A DNA stretch of 64,000 nucleotides, from contig JABELC010000007.1 of the NCBI GenBank assembly GCA_028455995.1, positions 62,001-126,000 of the forward strand. The letters are read 5' to 3'. Position numbers and translations under genes: made by a program. How positions within the stretch are numbered: position 1 is the stretch's first letter; every line of letters begins with the position of its first letter. Source of the DNA: Scleromitrula shiraiana. Its lineage: Eukaryota; Ascomycota; Leotiomycetes; Helotiales; Sclerotiniaceae. Under the pieces are notes generated by a model. It ran no database searches. It had not been told where the DNA came from and worked only from the letters and a program-made list of their open reading frames with translations. Of this stretch, positions 11,180-26,185 are shown one piece after another.

Positions 11180-11520
11180 GTTAAATACTAGTAGTAGTAG
11201 CTTCAAGTTATCTAATATTTTAATTCTCAAGTAAATTCTTCTCAATTAATTTTTATAAATCATTTAAAATGTTATAACTTGAATCTACTACTAGTATTCA
11301 AGTTACTACTATATACTACTAGTAGTAGTAATTACTACTAGTATAATTTTTCAATCTAAATTTTAAAACATGTATTACAACTTCAAGTTGAATCATTCTC
11401 ATATTTTATATATACTAGTAGTATTAGTATTTGAACGTTTTCAGACTATTTAGAACGTTATTTTACATTTAATACTAATAATTAAATTCACATACTACTA
11501 GTAGTAGTACTAGTCCTCGA
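11180..11520. repeat. ACTAGTAGT-rich palindromic clusters
   Basis: Several blocks combine CTACTA with TAGTAG, for example ACTACTAGTAGTAGTA at 11320-11340 and CTACTAGTAGTAGTAC at 11493-11510, giving perfect short palindromes. The same trinucleotide motif continues on the far side of the island (about 40290-40310 and 40471-40492), consistent with one target locus split by the insertion. Confidence 0.65.
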
Positions 11521-12144
11521 GTAAAAACTTGAAATAAGATTGATTACATACTACTATATACACTAGCACTCTTAATGCTGTAAATAATGCAATCCCCCGA
11601 AACTTGAAAGAATCAATATAATAATGATACTTTAACTTAAAGCAATAGAATACTAGTAAATCTTTATCCGTACAGTATCACCTATTCAAAGAATCAACCT
11701 AAATAAAATTCAATGATTTCCTTAAATAAACTTTAAGAAATCAATCATTTTAATATTTAAATACATTAAAAGTTTAAATATTAATATATTAAATTTGTAA
11801 TTAATTAAAAATTGAATTTTATATAATATAAATTAATCTTCAAATTTAAATTCAAAAATCAACTTTAAATAAAATTCATTGATTTAAAACTATATAAGTT
11901 TTTATTAATTAAATATTTATTTAATTTTTTATTCATTAATATAATATAATTTTAAAATTTTATATAATTTAAATCTATATTATATTATTTATATTGTATA
12001 ATCTACATAAATAAATTTATTAATATTATTAATTTAATTTAAAAAAATTTAAGAAATTTTAGAATTTAAAAATATATTTATATTATTTTTTAATATTATA
12101 TATTAATTAATAATAGTTTTAAATTTCAATTCAAATTGAATATA

Positions 12145-12274
12145 TATCACGGTTCTAAGGTTCTGTACAAGTGTGGCCTCAGGCCACAAGGCCGAAACCA
12201 CTTCTATATAGTCGGCCTTCTTTAGCCAGCTTAGATTTAGTTTTTTATAAATCAACAATTTTATTATTTTGATA
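12145..12274. repeat. Left LTR of layer 2 element
   Basis: The least mutated of the pair. It keeps G+C-rich text including TGTGGCCT-C-AGGCCACA, a perfect 8-bp hairpin. It starts TA and ends TA, where TG and CA are expected before RIP. Confidence 0.85.
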
Positions 12275-12868
12275 GTTTGATTTATTTTTTTTTTGTATAG
12301 AATTTTCTTTATTTTAAATATATATTTTTTATAATTATTCTAGTTTTTTTAGTTATTTAATTTTTATATTTTTTTATATATTAGAATTATAAAAATCTAC
12401 TTTTTATTTATTTATTTATTTATATGATTAAGCGTAATTTTAAATTAAAAAAAAATTTTCTTTTTTATTTTTTCGCGTTTTTTATTTTATAAAATATTTA
12501 TTCGCAAATAATTTTTATAGTCTATTTTTTATATTTAAATATCAAATCTATCTTTTTATCTCTTTATCTCTCTATCTCTTTATCTCTTTATTCTTGCCGT
12601 CATCATTATGCATAATTCACGCAACACTAGCAACTTACTAACCATCTTCAATAAAAAATAGTTTTTAAATATAATAGCTATTCTACATAGTTTTGAAAAA
12701 GCACTTTAATTTTTTAATATTAAAAGACCTTATTATTAAAAGATCTTTAAAACCTTTATTATTATTAATAATGATAAATAGTTTTTTTTTAATATTTTTT
12801 TTGTTATTTTTTATAGCTAGAATATAGTTTATTTTAAAGTTAGTTAATAATTTATGGCTTTATAAAAA

Positions 12869-13027
12869 TGTGGTTTTACTTCGGTTAAATCGTACGATTA
12901 TGATACTGTAGTTTGTATTATATATTCTTATTATTAATCTATCTATAGTATAGATTATCAAATCGTATATATATATAACTATAATCACATATTTATCACA
13001 TGCTATTTTATAATCTATATCTTAATA
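12869..13027. repeat. Left LTR of layer 3a
   Basis: Begins TGTGGTTTTACTTCGG. It shares with the 26027 copy the short forms TTAAA and AATCTATC, and the variant TTATATA, which separate this pair from the inner pair. Confidence 0.85.
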
Positions 13028-15272
13028 TTGATACTATTTAAAAAAAAAAAAAATTAAATTAAATTTATTATATATCATAATATTATCTTTTTTTATTTCT
13101 CTATAAAATAGATCAAAAGATTGAAATATATATAAATAATATAATAAAAAAAAATGTTTAAAGAAAATGTATATAAAATTATAATCACCGTTATTTTGAT
13201 AAATATTATTTTTAAAAAGATTATTTTTAAATTAAAATAATAATATCTTAATAATTTTAATAGATATCATTTTTGTATATATTATTATTCTTTATATTTT
13301 TTCTATATTAGTTTTTTATGCTTTTGTATTTTTTATATTAATTCTTTATATCATTATATTTTTTTTATTATATTTTTTCTATTATATTTTTTTTATTATA
13401 TTTTTTTTATTATAATATATTAATATATTATATAGACTAATCTATAATAAATGTTAATTTAAATAATCATAATTTATTTTATTAAATAAATAAAATGATT
13501 TATTTATATTTAACTTATTTTTTTATATTGATTTTGACTTTATTAATATTAATAAAGTTTTTAAAAATAATATAAAATTTTGATTTTATTATTATATTAA
13601 TAAAATTTATATTATTAACAATTTATTTAATTTCTATAATTTCTTTATATTTATATAATTAATAAATAAAGGCTAAATCAATTATTAAATATTTTTTTTG
13701 GAAAATATTAAGTTTAATTAAATATTTATAAAGAAATTTTAAATTAATATAAACTATAAAAAATATAATATTAATTATAATTTTCTTATTAATTAATCAA
13801 TTTATAATTTTATTAATATTAGATTTAATTATAGTAATAATATTAAATCCATATCTTATTCTATATAATTTTAAAGTAAAAATATTTATATAATTTATTT
13901 ATATTTAATAAAGGATTAATAAATGATATTTATATTATTATTTTTATTAATAAATATTATAATAAAGTTGATTTAAAAAAAAATTAATATTATTTATAAA
14001 ATTTATATTAATAAAATAGATTATTTATAATGATTTTATTTTAAAAAAAATAAATATAAGGTTATGGTTAAAATTATTAATTTATTATTAAATATATTTA
14101 TTAAAAATATTTATATTATTTTTAATTAAATTGGTAATTTAGGTTATATATAATAAATCGAATAATGTTTTTAGTTGATAAACATTTGTAATATATATAT
14201 TATAAGTTTGTTGAGTAATATATTATTTTTTTGAGGAGGTATTTTTCTTGATTTTTATATATGATTTAAAATTGGTAGAGAAGTGATTTATAAAATGGAA
14301 TTTATTATATTATTATTTTTAAATAAATATGATTATATTATTTTTATCAATATGGATTAGAGCATTATTAAATTTAAAGGGAATATTAATTATTAATTAT
14401 TTTTGTATTTTTAAGAGATAATCTTTTTTTTTGATTTATATTTCTTTTTTATTTACGAATTCTTTATTAATAAAAATAAAAATATTATTAATTTATAGTT
14501 TAATTATATCTAATTTTTTATCTTTATTAATATAAAATAAACAATTATTAAATAAAAAAAAAGTTATTTTAAAGGTTTTTATATAATAATTATAATATAT
14601 AAAATATTAATGGTTTTTTAATTTTATAATATTATAAAATAAATATATAATTTTAAAAATTATATCTGATTCGAAATTTGCTTTTATTAAAGATTTAATA
14701 TAAAATATGTAAATTAAGAATGTTTTTAATTAAATATATATTTATGATATATTATAAAGATATAATTGAGTATATTAATATTTATTTTATAAAGTTACAA
14801 AATAAAATATAATTTTATAATTAATTTATTAAATAATAAAGGATTTTGTTAAAATTATTTTTTTGCTTTTATTATTATAATTTTAAATTATTAATTTAGA
14901 TTTTTCAAATATTTTTAATATATTTTTGTTTTTAATAAAATTAATGAATTTATTGTGGAAAATTTGAGTGTTTTTTAATATATTATTTTTTTTAATAATT
15001 TTAAATATATTTTTCTTTAATAAATTATTTATTTTTTTTTTATAAAATAAATAAAATAAATTTATAATTAATGAAGAATTTATAATGATATATATATTAA
15101 AAATGTTTTTAATAATATAATTATTATTATTGTTATTATTAAAATATATTTAATTATATTTTAAAGTTTATTTTGAATAAGAAATCTTAATTATTAATTT
15201 TAAGTATAGGGTTGTGATAAAAATTAAATTAGGAATAAATTTTTTATTTAATATATAAATACTTTTTTTTGA

Positions 15273-15467
15273 TTAAAATGTTTTTAAATTATTAAAATCT
15301 TTATTATTAATTAAATTTAGAGTAAAATTTTTTATTAATAAAGAATTAATTATATTATTAAATAATTTATTAAATATTTTAAATTTTTTTTTATATAATT
15401 TTATTGAAATGTTTTTGAATTCTTTATTAAAATTATTTATTTTGATTATGTATATTTGATTTTCCAT
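15273..15467 (-). pseudogene. Relic frame in layer 3a element
   Basis: A 64-codon minus-strand frame starts MENQIYIIKINNFN. It corresponds residue by residue to the frame at 19026-19220, with mostly I/T, N/D and K/E exchanges expected from RIP. It is a surviving window of an element protein, not a gene. Function unrecognised. Confidence 0.5.
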
Positions 15468-16603
15468 TTTGATAAGTTTATATAGTTTATTTTAAATATT
15501 TTTTTTTAATAAATAAAAATTAAAGATCTAAATTTAAAATTATATAAATAAAATATAAATAATTTATTATATTAATATAAAGTATTTATTATTATTTATT
15601 TAATATATTTTTTTTATATTTTTTTTATTATTTTATTGATTATAGTAATACACTATAAAATAGATAAAGTGGAAAAATCAAAAAATATTAAATAAAGAAA
15701 TATATTGAATATTAATAAAATAAGGATAAGATTATTTAAATTAATAATATTATTAATGATTTTAATAATTATTTATAATTTTATATTTTTATTGATTTTT
15801 TTAATGTCTTTAAATTCTTTAATAATAATTATATATATTTATCAAATTATTTTATAGTAATATTTAATTATTTTAATAAAATAATGGGTTTTAATAAATA
15901 TATATTTAATTTTAATTATAATTATATAAATATTATTAATAAAATCTTTTTTTATAAAATAGATTTTTTAATTATAAATAATTAATTTAAAAAGACTATT
16001 ATAAATATTGATTTATATAAAACAAAATATATTTTATATTATTATTATTAATAAATCTTGAATAAAATATATAATATTAAATTAAATTATTTTATTAATA
16101 ATATAAAAAATAAAACTATTATTAATATATATTATATTAATTATAATAATAAAATTAAATTTTATATTATTATAAAATTTGAATTTAAATCTTTTGAATT
16201 TATTAGTATGGAATTAGCATTTTTTATAGTACTTTATAAATTATTTTAGTTGCTTGCAGTTAAATTCATTTTTATAATTAATACGATTAAATAGATTATA
16301 TAATTTCTTAATAAAAAAGTATTTTATTCATCTATAAATATGGCGTAATTCGATTTTAAATAAATAATATTCTTTATTTATATTTAATAATTTTATAATA
16401 AATTATTAGAATTTTTGAAAAAAAATTAATTAATTAATAAATATATATTTATAATATTTAATAATTTTCTATATTTTATTATTAATATATTAAAATTTAT
16501 TTTTAATATTATTAAATAAAATTTAAATATAGTTTATATTTATAAAATTTAATAAAAATAGAATATTAACATTAACAATATAAATATCAATTATATTAAT
16601 TAG

Positions 16604-16766
16604 TGTGGTTTTACTTCGATTTAAGTCATACGATTATAATACTATAGTTTATATTTGATATTCTTATTATTAATGATCTATCTATAATACAAATTATCAA
16701 ATCGTATATATATACGATTATAGTCATATATTTATCATATGCTATCTTGTAATCTATATCCTAATA
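16604..16766. repeat. Left LTR of layer 4
   Basis: Begins TGTGGTTTTACTTCGA and contains AATGATCTATC. It shares this 3-base insertion and a 1-base TTTAA form with the 23103 copy only. Confidence 0.87.
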
Positions 16767-19025
16767 TTAATATTATTTGAAAAAAAAAAAAAGTTAAATT
16801 AAACTTATTATATATTATAATATTATCTTTCTTTATTTTTTTATAAAATAAATTAAAAGATTAAAATGTATATAAATAATATAATAAAAAAAAATGTTTA
16901 AAAAAAGTATATATAAAATCGTAATTATCATTATTTTGATAAATATTATTTTTAAAGAGATTATTTTTAGATTGGAATAATGATATTTTGATAATTTTGG
17001 TAAATATCATTTTTATATATATTGTTTTTGTATATATTATTATCTTCTGTATCTTTTTTATATTAATTTTTTATACTTTTATATTTTCTATATTAATTCT
17101 TTATATTATTATATTTTTTATATTTTTTTTATTGTATTTGTTTTATTATATTCTTCTTATTATAATATATTAATATATTATATAGATTAATCTATAATAA
17201 ATACTAATTTAAATGATCATGATTTACTTTACTAAACAAATAAAATGATTCATTTATATTTAATCTATTTTTTTATATCGATATTGACTTTATTAATATT
17301 AATAAAGTTTTTAAAGATAATATAGAACTTTGATTTTATTATTATATTAATAGAATTTATATTACTAATAATTTATTTAATCTTTATAATTTCTTTATAT
17401 TTATATAATTGATGAATGAAGTCTAGATTGATTATTAAACGTTTTTTTTAAAAAATATTAAATTTGATTAAATATTTATAAAAAAATTTTAAATCAATAT
17501 AGATTATAAAAAATATAAAATTGATTATAATTTTTTTATTAATTAATTGATTTATAATTTTATTGATATTAAATTTAATTATAATAATAATATCAAATCT
17601 ATATTTTATTTTATATAGTTTTAAAATAAAAATACTTTATATAATTTGTTTATATTTAATAAAAGATTAATAAATAATATTTACATTATTGTTTTTATTA
17701 ATAAATATTATAATAAAATTGATTTAGAAGAAAAAATCAATATTATTTGTAAAATTTATATTAATAAAATAAATCATTTATAATAATTTTATTTTAAAAA
17801 GAACAAATATAAAGCTATAATTAAAATTATCAATTTACTATTAAATATGTTTATTAAAAATGTTTATATTATTTTTAATTAAATTAATGATTTAGATTAT
17901 ATATAATAAATTGAATAATATTTTTAATTAATAAATATTTATAATATATATACTATAAGCTTGTTAAATAATATATTATTTTTTTAAAAAAATATTCTTT
18001 TTAATTTTTATATATAATTTAAAATTAGTAGAGAAATGTTTTATAAAGTAAAGTTTATTATGATATTATTTTTGAATAAATGTAATTATATTATTTTTAT
18101 TGATATGGATTAGAGTATTATTAAATTCAAGAGGGGAATCAATTATTAATTATTTTTATATTTTTGAAAGATAATCTTTTTTTTTGATTTAAGCTTTTTT
18201 TTTATCTATAAATTCTTTATTAATAAAAATAAAAATATTATTAATTTATAATTTAATTATATTTAATTTTTTATCTTTATCAATATAAAATAAATAATTA
18301 TTAAATAAAAAAAAAATCATTTTAAAGACTTTTATATGATAATTATAATATATAAAATACTAATAATTTTTTAATTTTATAATATTATAAAATAAATATA
18401 TAATTTTAAAAATTATATCTAATTTGAAATTTGTTTTTGATAAAGGTTTGATGTAAAATATACAAATTAAAAATATTTTTGATTAAATATATATTTATAA
18501 TATATTGCAAAAATATAATTGAATATATTAATATATATTTTATAAAGCTATAAAATAAAGTATAATTCTATAATTAATTTATTAAATAATAAAAGATTTT
18601 ATTAAAATTGTTTTTTTGTTTTTATTATTATAGTTTTAAATTATTAGTTTGCATTTTCTAAATATTTTTGATATACTTTCATTTTTAATAAAATTAACAA
18701 ATTTATTATAGAAAATTTAAATATTTTTTAATATATCATTTTTTTCAATAATTTTAAATATATTTTTTTTTAATAAATTATTTATTTTCTTTTTATAAAA
18801 TAAATAAAATTAATTTATAATTAATAAAAAATTTATAATAATATATATATTAAAAATATTTTTAATAATATAATTATTATTATTATCATTATTAAAGTAT
18901 ATTTGATTATATTCTAAAATTTGTTTTTAATAAAAAATTTCAATCATTAATTTTAAATATAAAATTAAAATAAAAATTAAATTAGAAATAGATTTTTTGT
19001 CTAATATATAAACGCTTTTTTTTAA

Positions 19026-19220
19026 TTAAAATATTTTTGAGTTATCAAAGTTTTTATTGTTAATTAAATTTAGGGTAAAATTTTCTACTAATAAAAAATC
19101 AATTGTATTATCAAATAATTTATCAAATGTTTTAAGCTTTTTTTTATATAATTTTATTAAAATACTTTTGAATTTTTTATTAAAATTATTTATTTTGATT
19201 ATATATATTTGATTTTCCAT
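19026..19220 (-). pseudogene. Relic frame in layer 4 element
   Basis: The counterpart of 15273-15467 in the inner copy, offset by 3753 bp. It retains D, S and V residues where the outer copy has N, N and I, so it is slightly less mutated here. Function unrecognised. Confidence 0.5.
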
Positions 19221-22200
19221 TTTAATAAATTTATATGGTCTATTTTAAATGCTTTTTTTTTGATAAATAAAAACTAAAGATCTAAATTTGAGATTATACA
19301 AATAAAATATAGATAATTTATTATATTAATATAAAATATCTATTATTATATATTTAATATATCTTTTTTATATTTTATTTATTATTTTATTAATTATAGC
19401 AATATATTATAAAATAAATAAAATCAAAAAATCAAAAAATATCAAATAAGAAAATGCATCAAATATTAATAAAATAAAAATAAAACTATTTAAATCAATA
19501 ATATTATTAACAATTTTAATAATTATTTATAATTTTATATTTTTATTGATTTCTTTAATATCTTTAAATTTTTTAATGATAATTATATATATTTATTGAA
19601 TTATTTTATAATAATGTTTGATCATTTCAATAAAATAATGAACTTTAACAAATATATATTTAATTTTAATTATAATTATATAAATATTATTAATAAAGTC
19701 TTTTCTTATAAAGTAGATTTTTTAATTATAAACAATTAATTTAAAAAAGTTATTATAAATATTGATTTATATAAAACAAAATATATTCTATATTATTATA
19801 GTTAATAAATTTTTAATAAAGTATATAATATTAAATTAGATTATTTTATTAAAAATATAAAAAATAAAATTATTATTAATATATATTATATTAATTATAA
19901 TAATAAAATTGAATTCGATATTATTATAAAATTTGAATTTGAATTTTTTAGATTTATTAATATAGAATTAGTATTTTTTATAATACTTTATGAACTATTT
20001 TAATTGTTTATAATTAAATTTATTTTTATAATTAATATAATTAAATAAATTATGTAGTTTTTTGATAAAGAGATATTTTATTTGTTTATAAATATAGTGT
20101 AATTTGATTTTAAATAAATAATATTCTTTATTTATATTTAATAATTTTATAATAAATTGCTAAAATTTTTGAAAAAAGATTAATTAATTAATAAATATAT
20201 ATTTATAATATCTAATAGTTTTTTATATTTTATTATTAATATATTAAAATTTATTTTTAATATTATTAAATAAAACTTGAATATAGTTTACATCTATAAA
20301 ATTTAATAAAAATAAAGTATTTATATTAATAATATAAATATTAATTATACTAATTAAACTAATGATTAAAATAATTCTAATAAAAAAAATATTATCAAAG
20401 TCAAATTTAAAATTTATAATTAAATTTAAAGTTTTTATATTAATTCAAATAAATTTTTATCATATTAAAAATTATTTATAATTAATAATTAATTATTTTA
20501 TAATATTAAAATCAATTATTATATTAATAAATTCATATTCACTATAATATTCAATTTATAAATAAATCTCGAATTTTTGATTAATTTTATTAATATAAAT
20601 ATATAAAATAATTAAATTATTAAATTTTATAATAAAATTATTATAATTATTATTTATAATAATATAAAAACTATATAAAAGAATAAATACTTTAATATCA
20701 TTATTATCATTATTATTATCAAAATATAATTTTAATTAGAATATTTCGATTTTTTCAATTATATAAATAAAATCATCATCATTATCATATTTATTTTAAA
20801 TATATTAATTATAATTCTTATTAAAAGCTTATATACCATTAAAACTAAATCTCGATTTTATTTTTTAATTAAATTTTTCCTTTATTACAATTCATTTTTT
20901 AAAAATATATTTAATTAATTAATATCTTTCTTTTTTATAAATATAATATATCTTTTATTTTTAATTATAATAATTATTATTAAATCAAAAAACTTAATCG
21001 TTAAAATATATATTTTTATTTTAAAATTGAAAATTGTTGTTATTCTAATTATTTCTTTAAAATTATTAATCATTAAAATTTTATTCGATTATATTATTAT
21101 TTTTTTTTTTAAAAAACAATTCATTTTAAGATTTAATTTTTATATTTTTTTATATTATAATAAATATATAAATTTTTATAATTATAATAATAAATATTTT
21201 AAATAAATTTAAATATTTTTAAAAATATATAAAATAATTTTAATAAATTATAAAAAGTTTTATTATATAAATAAAATTACTATATATTTTTAATAATAGA
21301 TTAAATTTTATAATATATATTTTATTAAATAAAATTTTATATAATTATTTAATTAATTTTAATAAATTATTTATAATAATAATATAAAAAAGTAATTTTA
21401 AATTAATTATTATATATATTATATTTTCATTTTTTATTTTCAAATACTTTTTAAAATTTTTTAATAATTATTTTTTAATTAATATTTGAGTTTTTATATT
21501 TAATAATATTATAATAATACTTTTAAATATCTTTATATAATATAAATAAAATATCAAAATATTGATATTATTTAAATAAATTAACTTATTTACAATTATT
21601 TTTATAAATAATTGATTTATATTTAATATTATTTATTTGATCAATATATTTATTATTATTTAATATATAGCGTTTTGCAAAACTTTCAAATTATTTATTA
21701 ATATCAAATAAAATAAAATCAATCTCAAAATCTTTAAAATCTAAATAATTAAAAAAATCGTTTTTAAAATCGAAATCAAAATCAAAATTAAAATCATCAT
21801 TATTATCATTTTTTTTTTAATAAACGTTAATTTGGGATTAAATTCCTTAAAATTAAATAATTTTTTAAATATTATCTATTTCTTTTATTTGCTTTTTTTA
21901 TTCTTTTTGCCTTTATTTTTAGTTTTATCTTCTTTTTAAATAGAATCAATAATAAGATTTTTTTCATTTTTTTTCTTTAAATTATTGAGTTTTTTAATTA
22001 TCATAATAAAAATATTTGATTATATATTGAATTATATATTATAGATTACTATATTTATTATTTTTAAAATTTATTCAAATAAAGCTTTAAAAATAAATAT
22101 AAAAATCAAATTAATATTAATATTAAAATTAATAAAAATATTAATACTAAATTTTTATAAAAATCATTTAAAGAATTATAAAGTAAAAAAGTTCTTTTCT

Positions 22201-23102
22201 TAAATTATAACAAAATATTTTAGAGTCTAATTTACAAAATTGCTTTTAAATATTTATAAAATTTCATCATTAAAAATATAATAATAAATATATTCTAAAA
22301 TTTTAAATCGAATATATAATAAAAAAATCTTATTATCAAAGTTATTTTTGAGATTAAATCCATCTTTAAATAATTCGCAAAATTCATTATATTCTTTAAA
22401 GTTTTGATTTAAAAAAGAATAGTCTAAAAAAAAGAGGTTTCTTTTTATTATATTAACTCGAAAAAGAAAGTTAGATAAGAATATTTATATAGATAATTAA
22501 AAAAAAGTATCATATTTTAATAAAAAGAATAAATTTTTTATTATTATAGAAAAAAATTAAAAGAAAAAAAAAAGAAAAAAAAATAGATTATTATAAAATA
22601 ATAAAAATTTGTTTATTTTTGAAAAATATTTCTAAATTTTTATAAATTTTATTAATTTAAAAATAATAATATCTTTAAATAAAAATCAAAGTTTTTTAAT
22701 ATAATCTCTATAAATCCAAAAATAATAAATATATAAAAAAAATAAAAAAAAAAAATAAAAAAAAAGTGATAAAAAAGATTTTATTATTATTAAGGTTTTG
22801 AAAGTTTGAGAATTTGAGGATATTGTAAAAATCATTAAAAAATATCTTAAAAAAATAAAAATTAAAAAATTAAGATTTTAAAAGATCAAAATAAAAAAGC
22901 TAAATTAAAAACATATATAATAAATGTAGAAATTTATAATATCGCTTTAATGTTTATATATTTTATTTTAATATTGTATATTGTTTTTAATCAAAACGCT
23001 TTATTGATATTTTAAATTCAATTTCAATTTTTTTAAAAGTATTTTTATTATTATAATATTGTCTTGATGCTTGTAATATTTGATTTATACAATATTGATT
23101 AA

Positions 23103-23265
23103 TATGGTTTTATTTTAGTTTAAATTGTACGATTATAATACTATAATTTATATTTGATATTTTTATTATTAATGATCTATCTATAATATAGATTATCAAA
23201 TCATATATATGTACGATTGTGGTCACATGCTTATCACATACTATCTTGTAATCTATATCCCAATA
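23103..23265. repeat. Right LTR of layer 4
   Basis: Begins TATGGTTTTATTTTAG and ends TATATCCCAATA, where CA is expected to have become TA. Contains the AATGATCTATC variant. Confidence 0.87.
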
Positions 23266-26026
23266 ATTAGACTAATAATTAAAATAATTCCAATAAAAGA
23301 AAAATATCATTAAAGCCAAATCTAAAGTTTATAATTAAATCTAGAATCTTTATATTGATTCAAATAAATTTTTATAATACTAAAAACTATTTATAATTAA
23401 TAATTGATTATTTTATAATGTTAAAATTAATTATTATATTGATAAATTTATATTTATTATAATATTTAATTTATAAATAAATTTTGAGTTTTTGATTAAT
23501 TTCATTAATATAAATATATAAAATAATTAAATTATTAAATTCTATAATAATATTATTATAATTATCATTTATAATAATGCAAAAACTATATAAAATAATA
23601 AATGCTTTAATATCATTATTATTATTATTATTATCAAAATATAATTTTAATTAAAATACTTTAATTTTTTTAATCATATAGATAAAATCATTGTTATCAT
23701 TATATTTATTTTAAATATATTGATTATAATTTTTATTAAAACCTTATATATTATTAAAACTAAATCTTGATTTTATTTTTTAATTAAATTTTTTCTTTAT
23801 TATAATTCGTTTTTTAAAGATATATTTAATTAATCAATATTCTTTTTTGTTACAAATATAATATATTTTTTATTTTTAATTACAATAATTATTATTAAAT
23901 TAAGGAATTCGATTATTAAAACATATATTCTTATTTTAAAATTATAAATTATTATTATTTTAATTACTTTCTTAAAATCATTAATTATTAAAGTTTTATT
24001 CAATTATATTATTATTTTTCTTTTTAAAAAACAATTTATTTTTGCACTTAATCTTTATATTTTTTTATATTATAATAAATATATAAATCTTTATAATTAT
24101 AATAATAAATATTTTAAATAAATTTAAGCATCTTTAAAAATATATAAAGTAATTTTAATAAACTATAAAAAGTTTTATTATATAAATAAAATTACTATAT
24201 ATTCTTAATAATAAATTAAATTTTATAATATATATTTTATTAAATAAAATTTTATATAATTATTTAATTAATTTTGATAAATTATTTATAATAATAATGC
24301 AAAAAATGATTTTAAATCAATTATTATATATATTATACTTTTATTCTTTGTTTTTAAATATCTTTTAGAATTTTTTAATAATTATCTTTTAATTAATATT
24401 TAAGTTTCTATATTTAATAATATTATAATAGTATTTTTAAATATCTTTATATAATATAAGTAAAATATCGAAATATTAATATTATTTGAATAAATCGATT
24501 TATTTGTAATTATCTTTATAAATAATTGATTTATATTTAATACTATTTATTTAATTATTATATTTATTATTATTTAATATATATCATTTCATGAAATTTT
24601 TAAACTATTTATTAATATTAAATAAAATAAGATTAATCTTAAAGTTTTTAAAATTTAAATAATCAAAAAAATCATTCTCAAAATCAAAGTCGAAGTTAAG
24701 ATTAAAGTTATTATTATTGCTGTTTTTTTTTTAATAAATATTGATTTGAGATTAAATTTCTTAAAATTAAATAGTTTTTTAAATATCGTTTATTTTTTTT
24801 GTTTATTTTTTTTATTCTTTTTGTCTTTGTTTTTAATTTTATTTTTTTTTTATTTGTAGTCTTTAATAAAATTAATAATAGGGTTTTTTTTATCTTTTTT
24901 TTTTAAGTTATTAAATTTTTTGATTATTTTGATAAAGATATTTAATTATATATTAAATTATATATTATAAATTGCTGCTTTTATTATTTTTAAAGTTTAT
25001 TTAGATAAAGCCTTAAAAATAAATATAAAAATCAAGCTAATATTAACATTAAAATTAATAAAAATGTTAATATCGAATTTTTATAAAAGTTACTTAAAAA
25101 ATCATAAAGTAAAAAAATTCTTTTTTTGGATTATAATAAAGTGTTTTAAAATCTAATTTGCGAAATCGCTTTTAAATATTTATAAAATATTGTTATTAAA
25201 AATATGATAATAAATATATTTTAAAATTTTAAATTAAATATATAATAAAAGAGTTTTATTATTAAAATTATTTTTAGAATTAAATTTATTTTCAAATAAT
25301 TCATAAAATTTATTATATTCTTCAAAATCTTAATTTAAAAAAGAATAATCTAAAAAAAAAGATTCTTTTTTATTATATTGATTTAAAAAAAAGAATTAGA
25401 TAGAAATATTTATACAAATAATTAAAAAAAAATATTATATTCTAACAAAAAAAATAAGTTTTTTATTATTATATAAAAAAGAGTTAAAAAAAAAAAGAAA
25501 AATAAAAATAGATTATTATAAAATAATAAAAATTTATTTATTTTTAAGGAATATTCTTAAATTTTTATAAATCTTATTAATTTAAAAATAATAATATCTT
25601 TAAATAAAAATCAAAGTTTTTCAATATAATTTCTATAAATCCAAAAATAATAAATATATAAAAAAAAATAAAAAAAAAAATAAAAAAAAATAATAAAAAA
25701 GATCTTATCATCGTTAAAATTTTAAAAATTTAAGGATTTAAAAATATTATAAAAATCGTTAAAAGATATTTTAAAAAAATAGAAATTGAAAAATTGAAAT
25801 ATTAAAAGATTAAATTAAAAAAGCCGGGTTAAAAATATATATAATAAATGCAAAAGTTTATAATATTATTTTAATATTTATATATTCTATTTTAATATTA
25901 TATATTATTTTTAATCAAAATACTTTATTAATATTTTAAATTCAATTTTAGTTTTTTCAAAAATATTTTTATTATTATAATATCATTTTAATATTTATAA
26001 TATTTAATTTATATAATATTAATTAA

Positions 26027-26185
26027 TATAATTTTATTTCAATTAAATTATACAATTATAATATTATAATTTATATTATATATTTTTATTATTAATCTAT
26101 TTATAATATAGATTATCAAATCGTATATATATACAATTATGGTCATATGCTTGTCACGTGCTACCTTGTGATCTATATCCCAATA
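26027..26185. repeat. Right LTR of layer 3a
   Basis: Begins TATAATTTTATTTCAA, the RIP-converted form of the left LTR start, and ends CCCAATA. Followed directly by AAAAA. Confidence 0.85.

Larger units (their letters stand above)
16604..23265. mobile_element. LTR retrotransposon, 163-bp LTRs, inserted in its own family (layer 4)
   Basis: A contiguous 6662-bp element has LTRs at 16604-16766 and 23103-23265 and the duplication ATTAG at 16599-16603 and 23266-23270. Its internal sequence runs unbroken through the point at which the outer copy is split (TACTAATTAAACTAATGATT at about 20347). Its left half pairs with 13028-16603 and its right half with 23266-26026. Coding content is destroyed by RIP. 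A 64-codon relic frame on the minus strand (19026-19220) matches the one at 15273-15467. Confidence 0.88.
12869..26185. mobile_element. LTR retrotransposon, 159-bp LTRs, split by a copy of its own family (layer 3a)
   Basis: LTRs of 159 bp at 12869-13027 and 26027-26185 are flanked by AAAAA on both sides (12864-12868 and 26186-26190). Removing the inner copy and its duplication leaves about 6.65 kb, equal to the inner copy's length. The two halves of its internal region (13028-16603 and 23266-26026) each have a partner in the inner element. Only short relic frames remain, including a 64-codon one on the minus strand at 15273-15467. Superfamily not assigned. Confidence 0.85.

Noticed and set aside
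14461..14520. Possible Gypsy RT active site (INNIFIFINKEF on the minus strand) in the self-nested family
   Set aside because: The resemblance to YxDDILIFS is weak in such low-complexity sequence, the preceding Tyr codon is a stop, and no second pol motif could be found nearby.
13028..26026. Possible simple tandem array of a 3.75-kb and a 2.9-kb unit
   Set aside because: The spacing first suggested tandem duplication, but LTR pairing, the ATTAG and AAAAA duplications and the pair-specific indels show that one element is inserted inside another.
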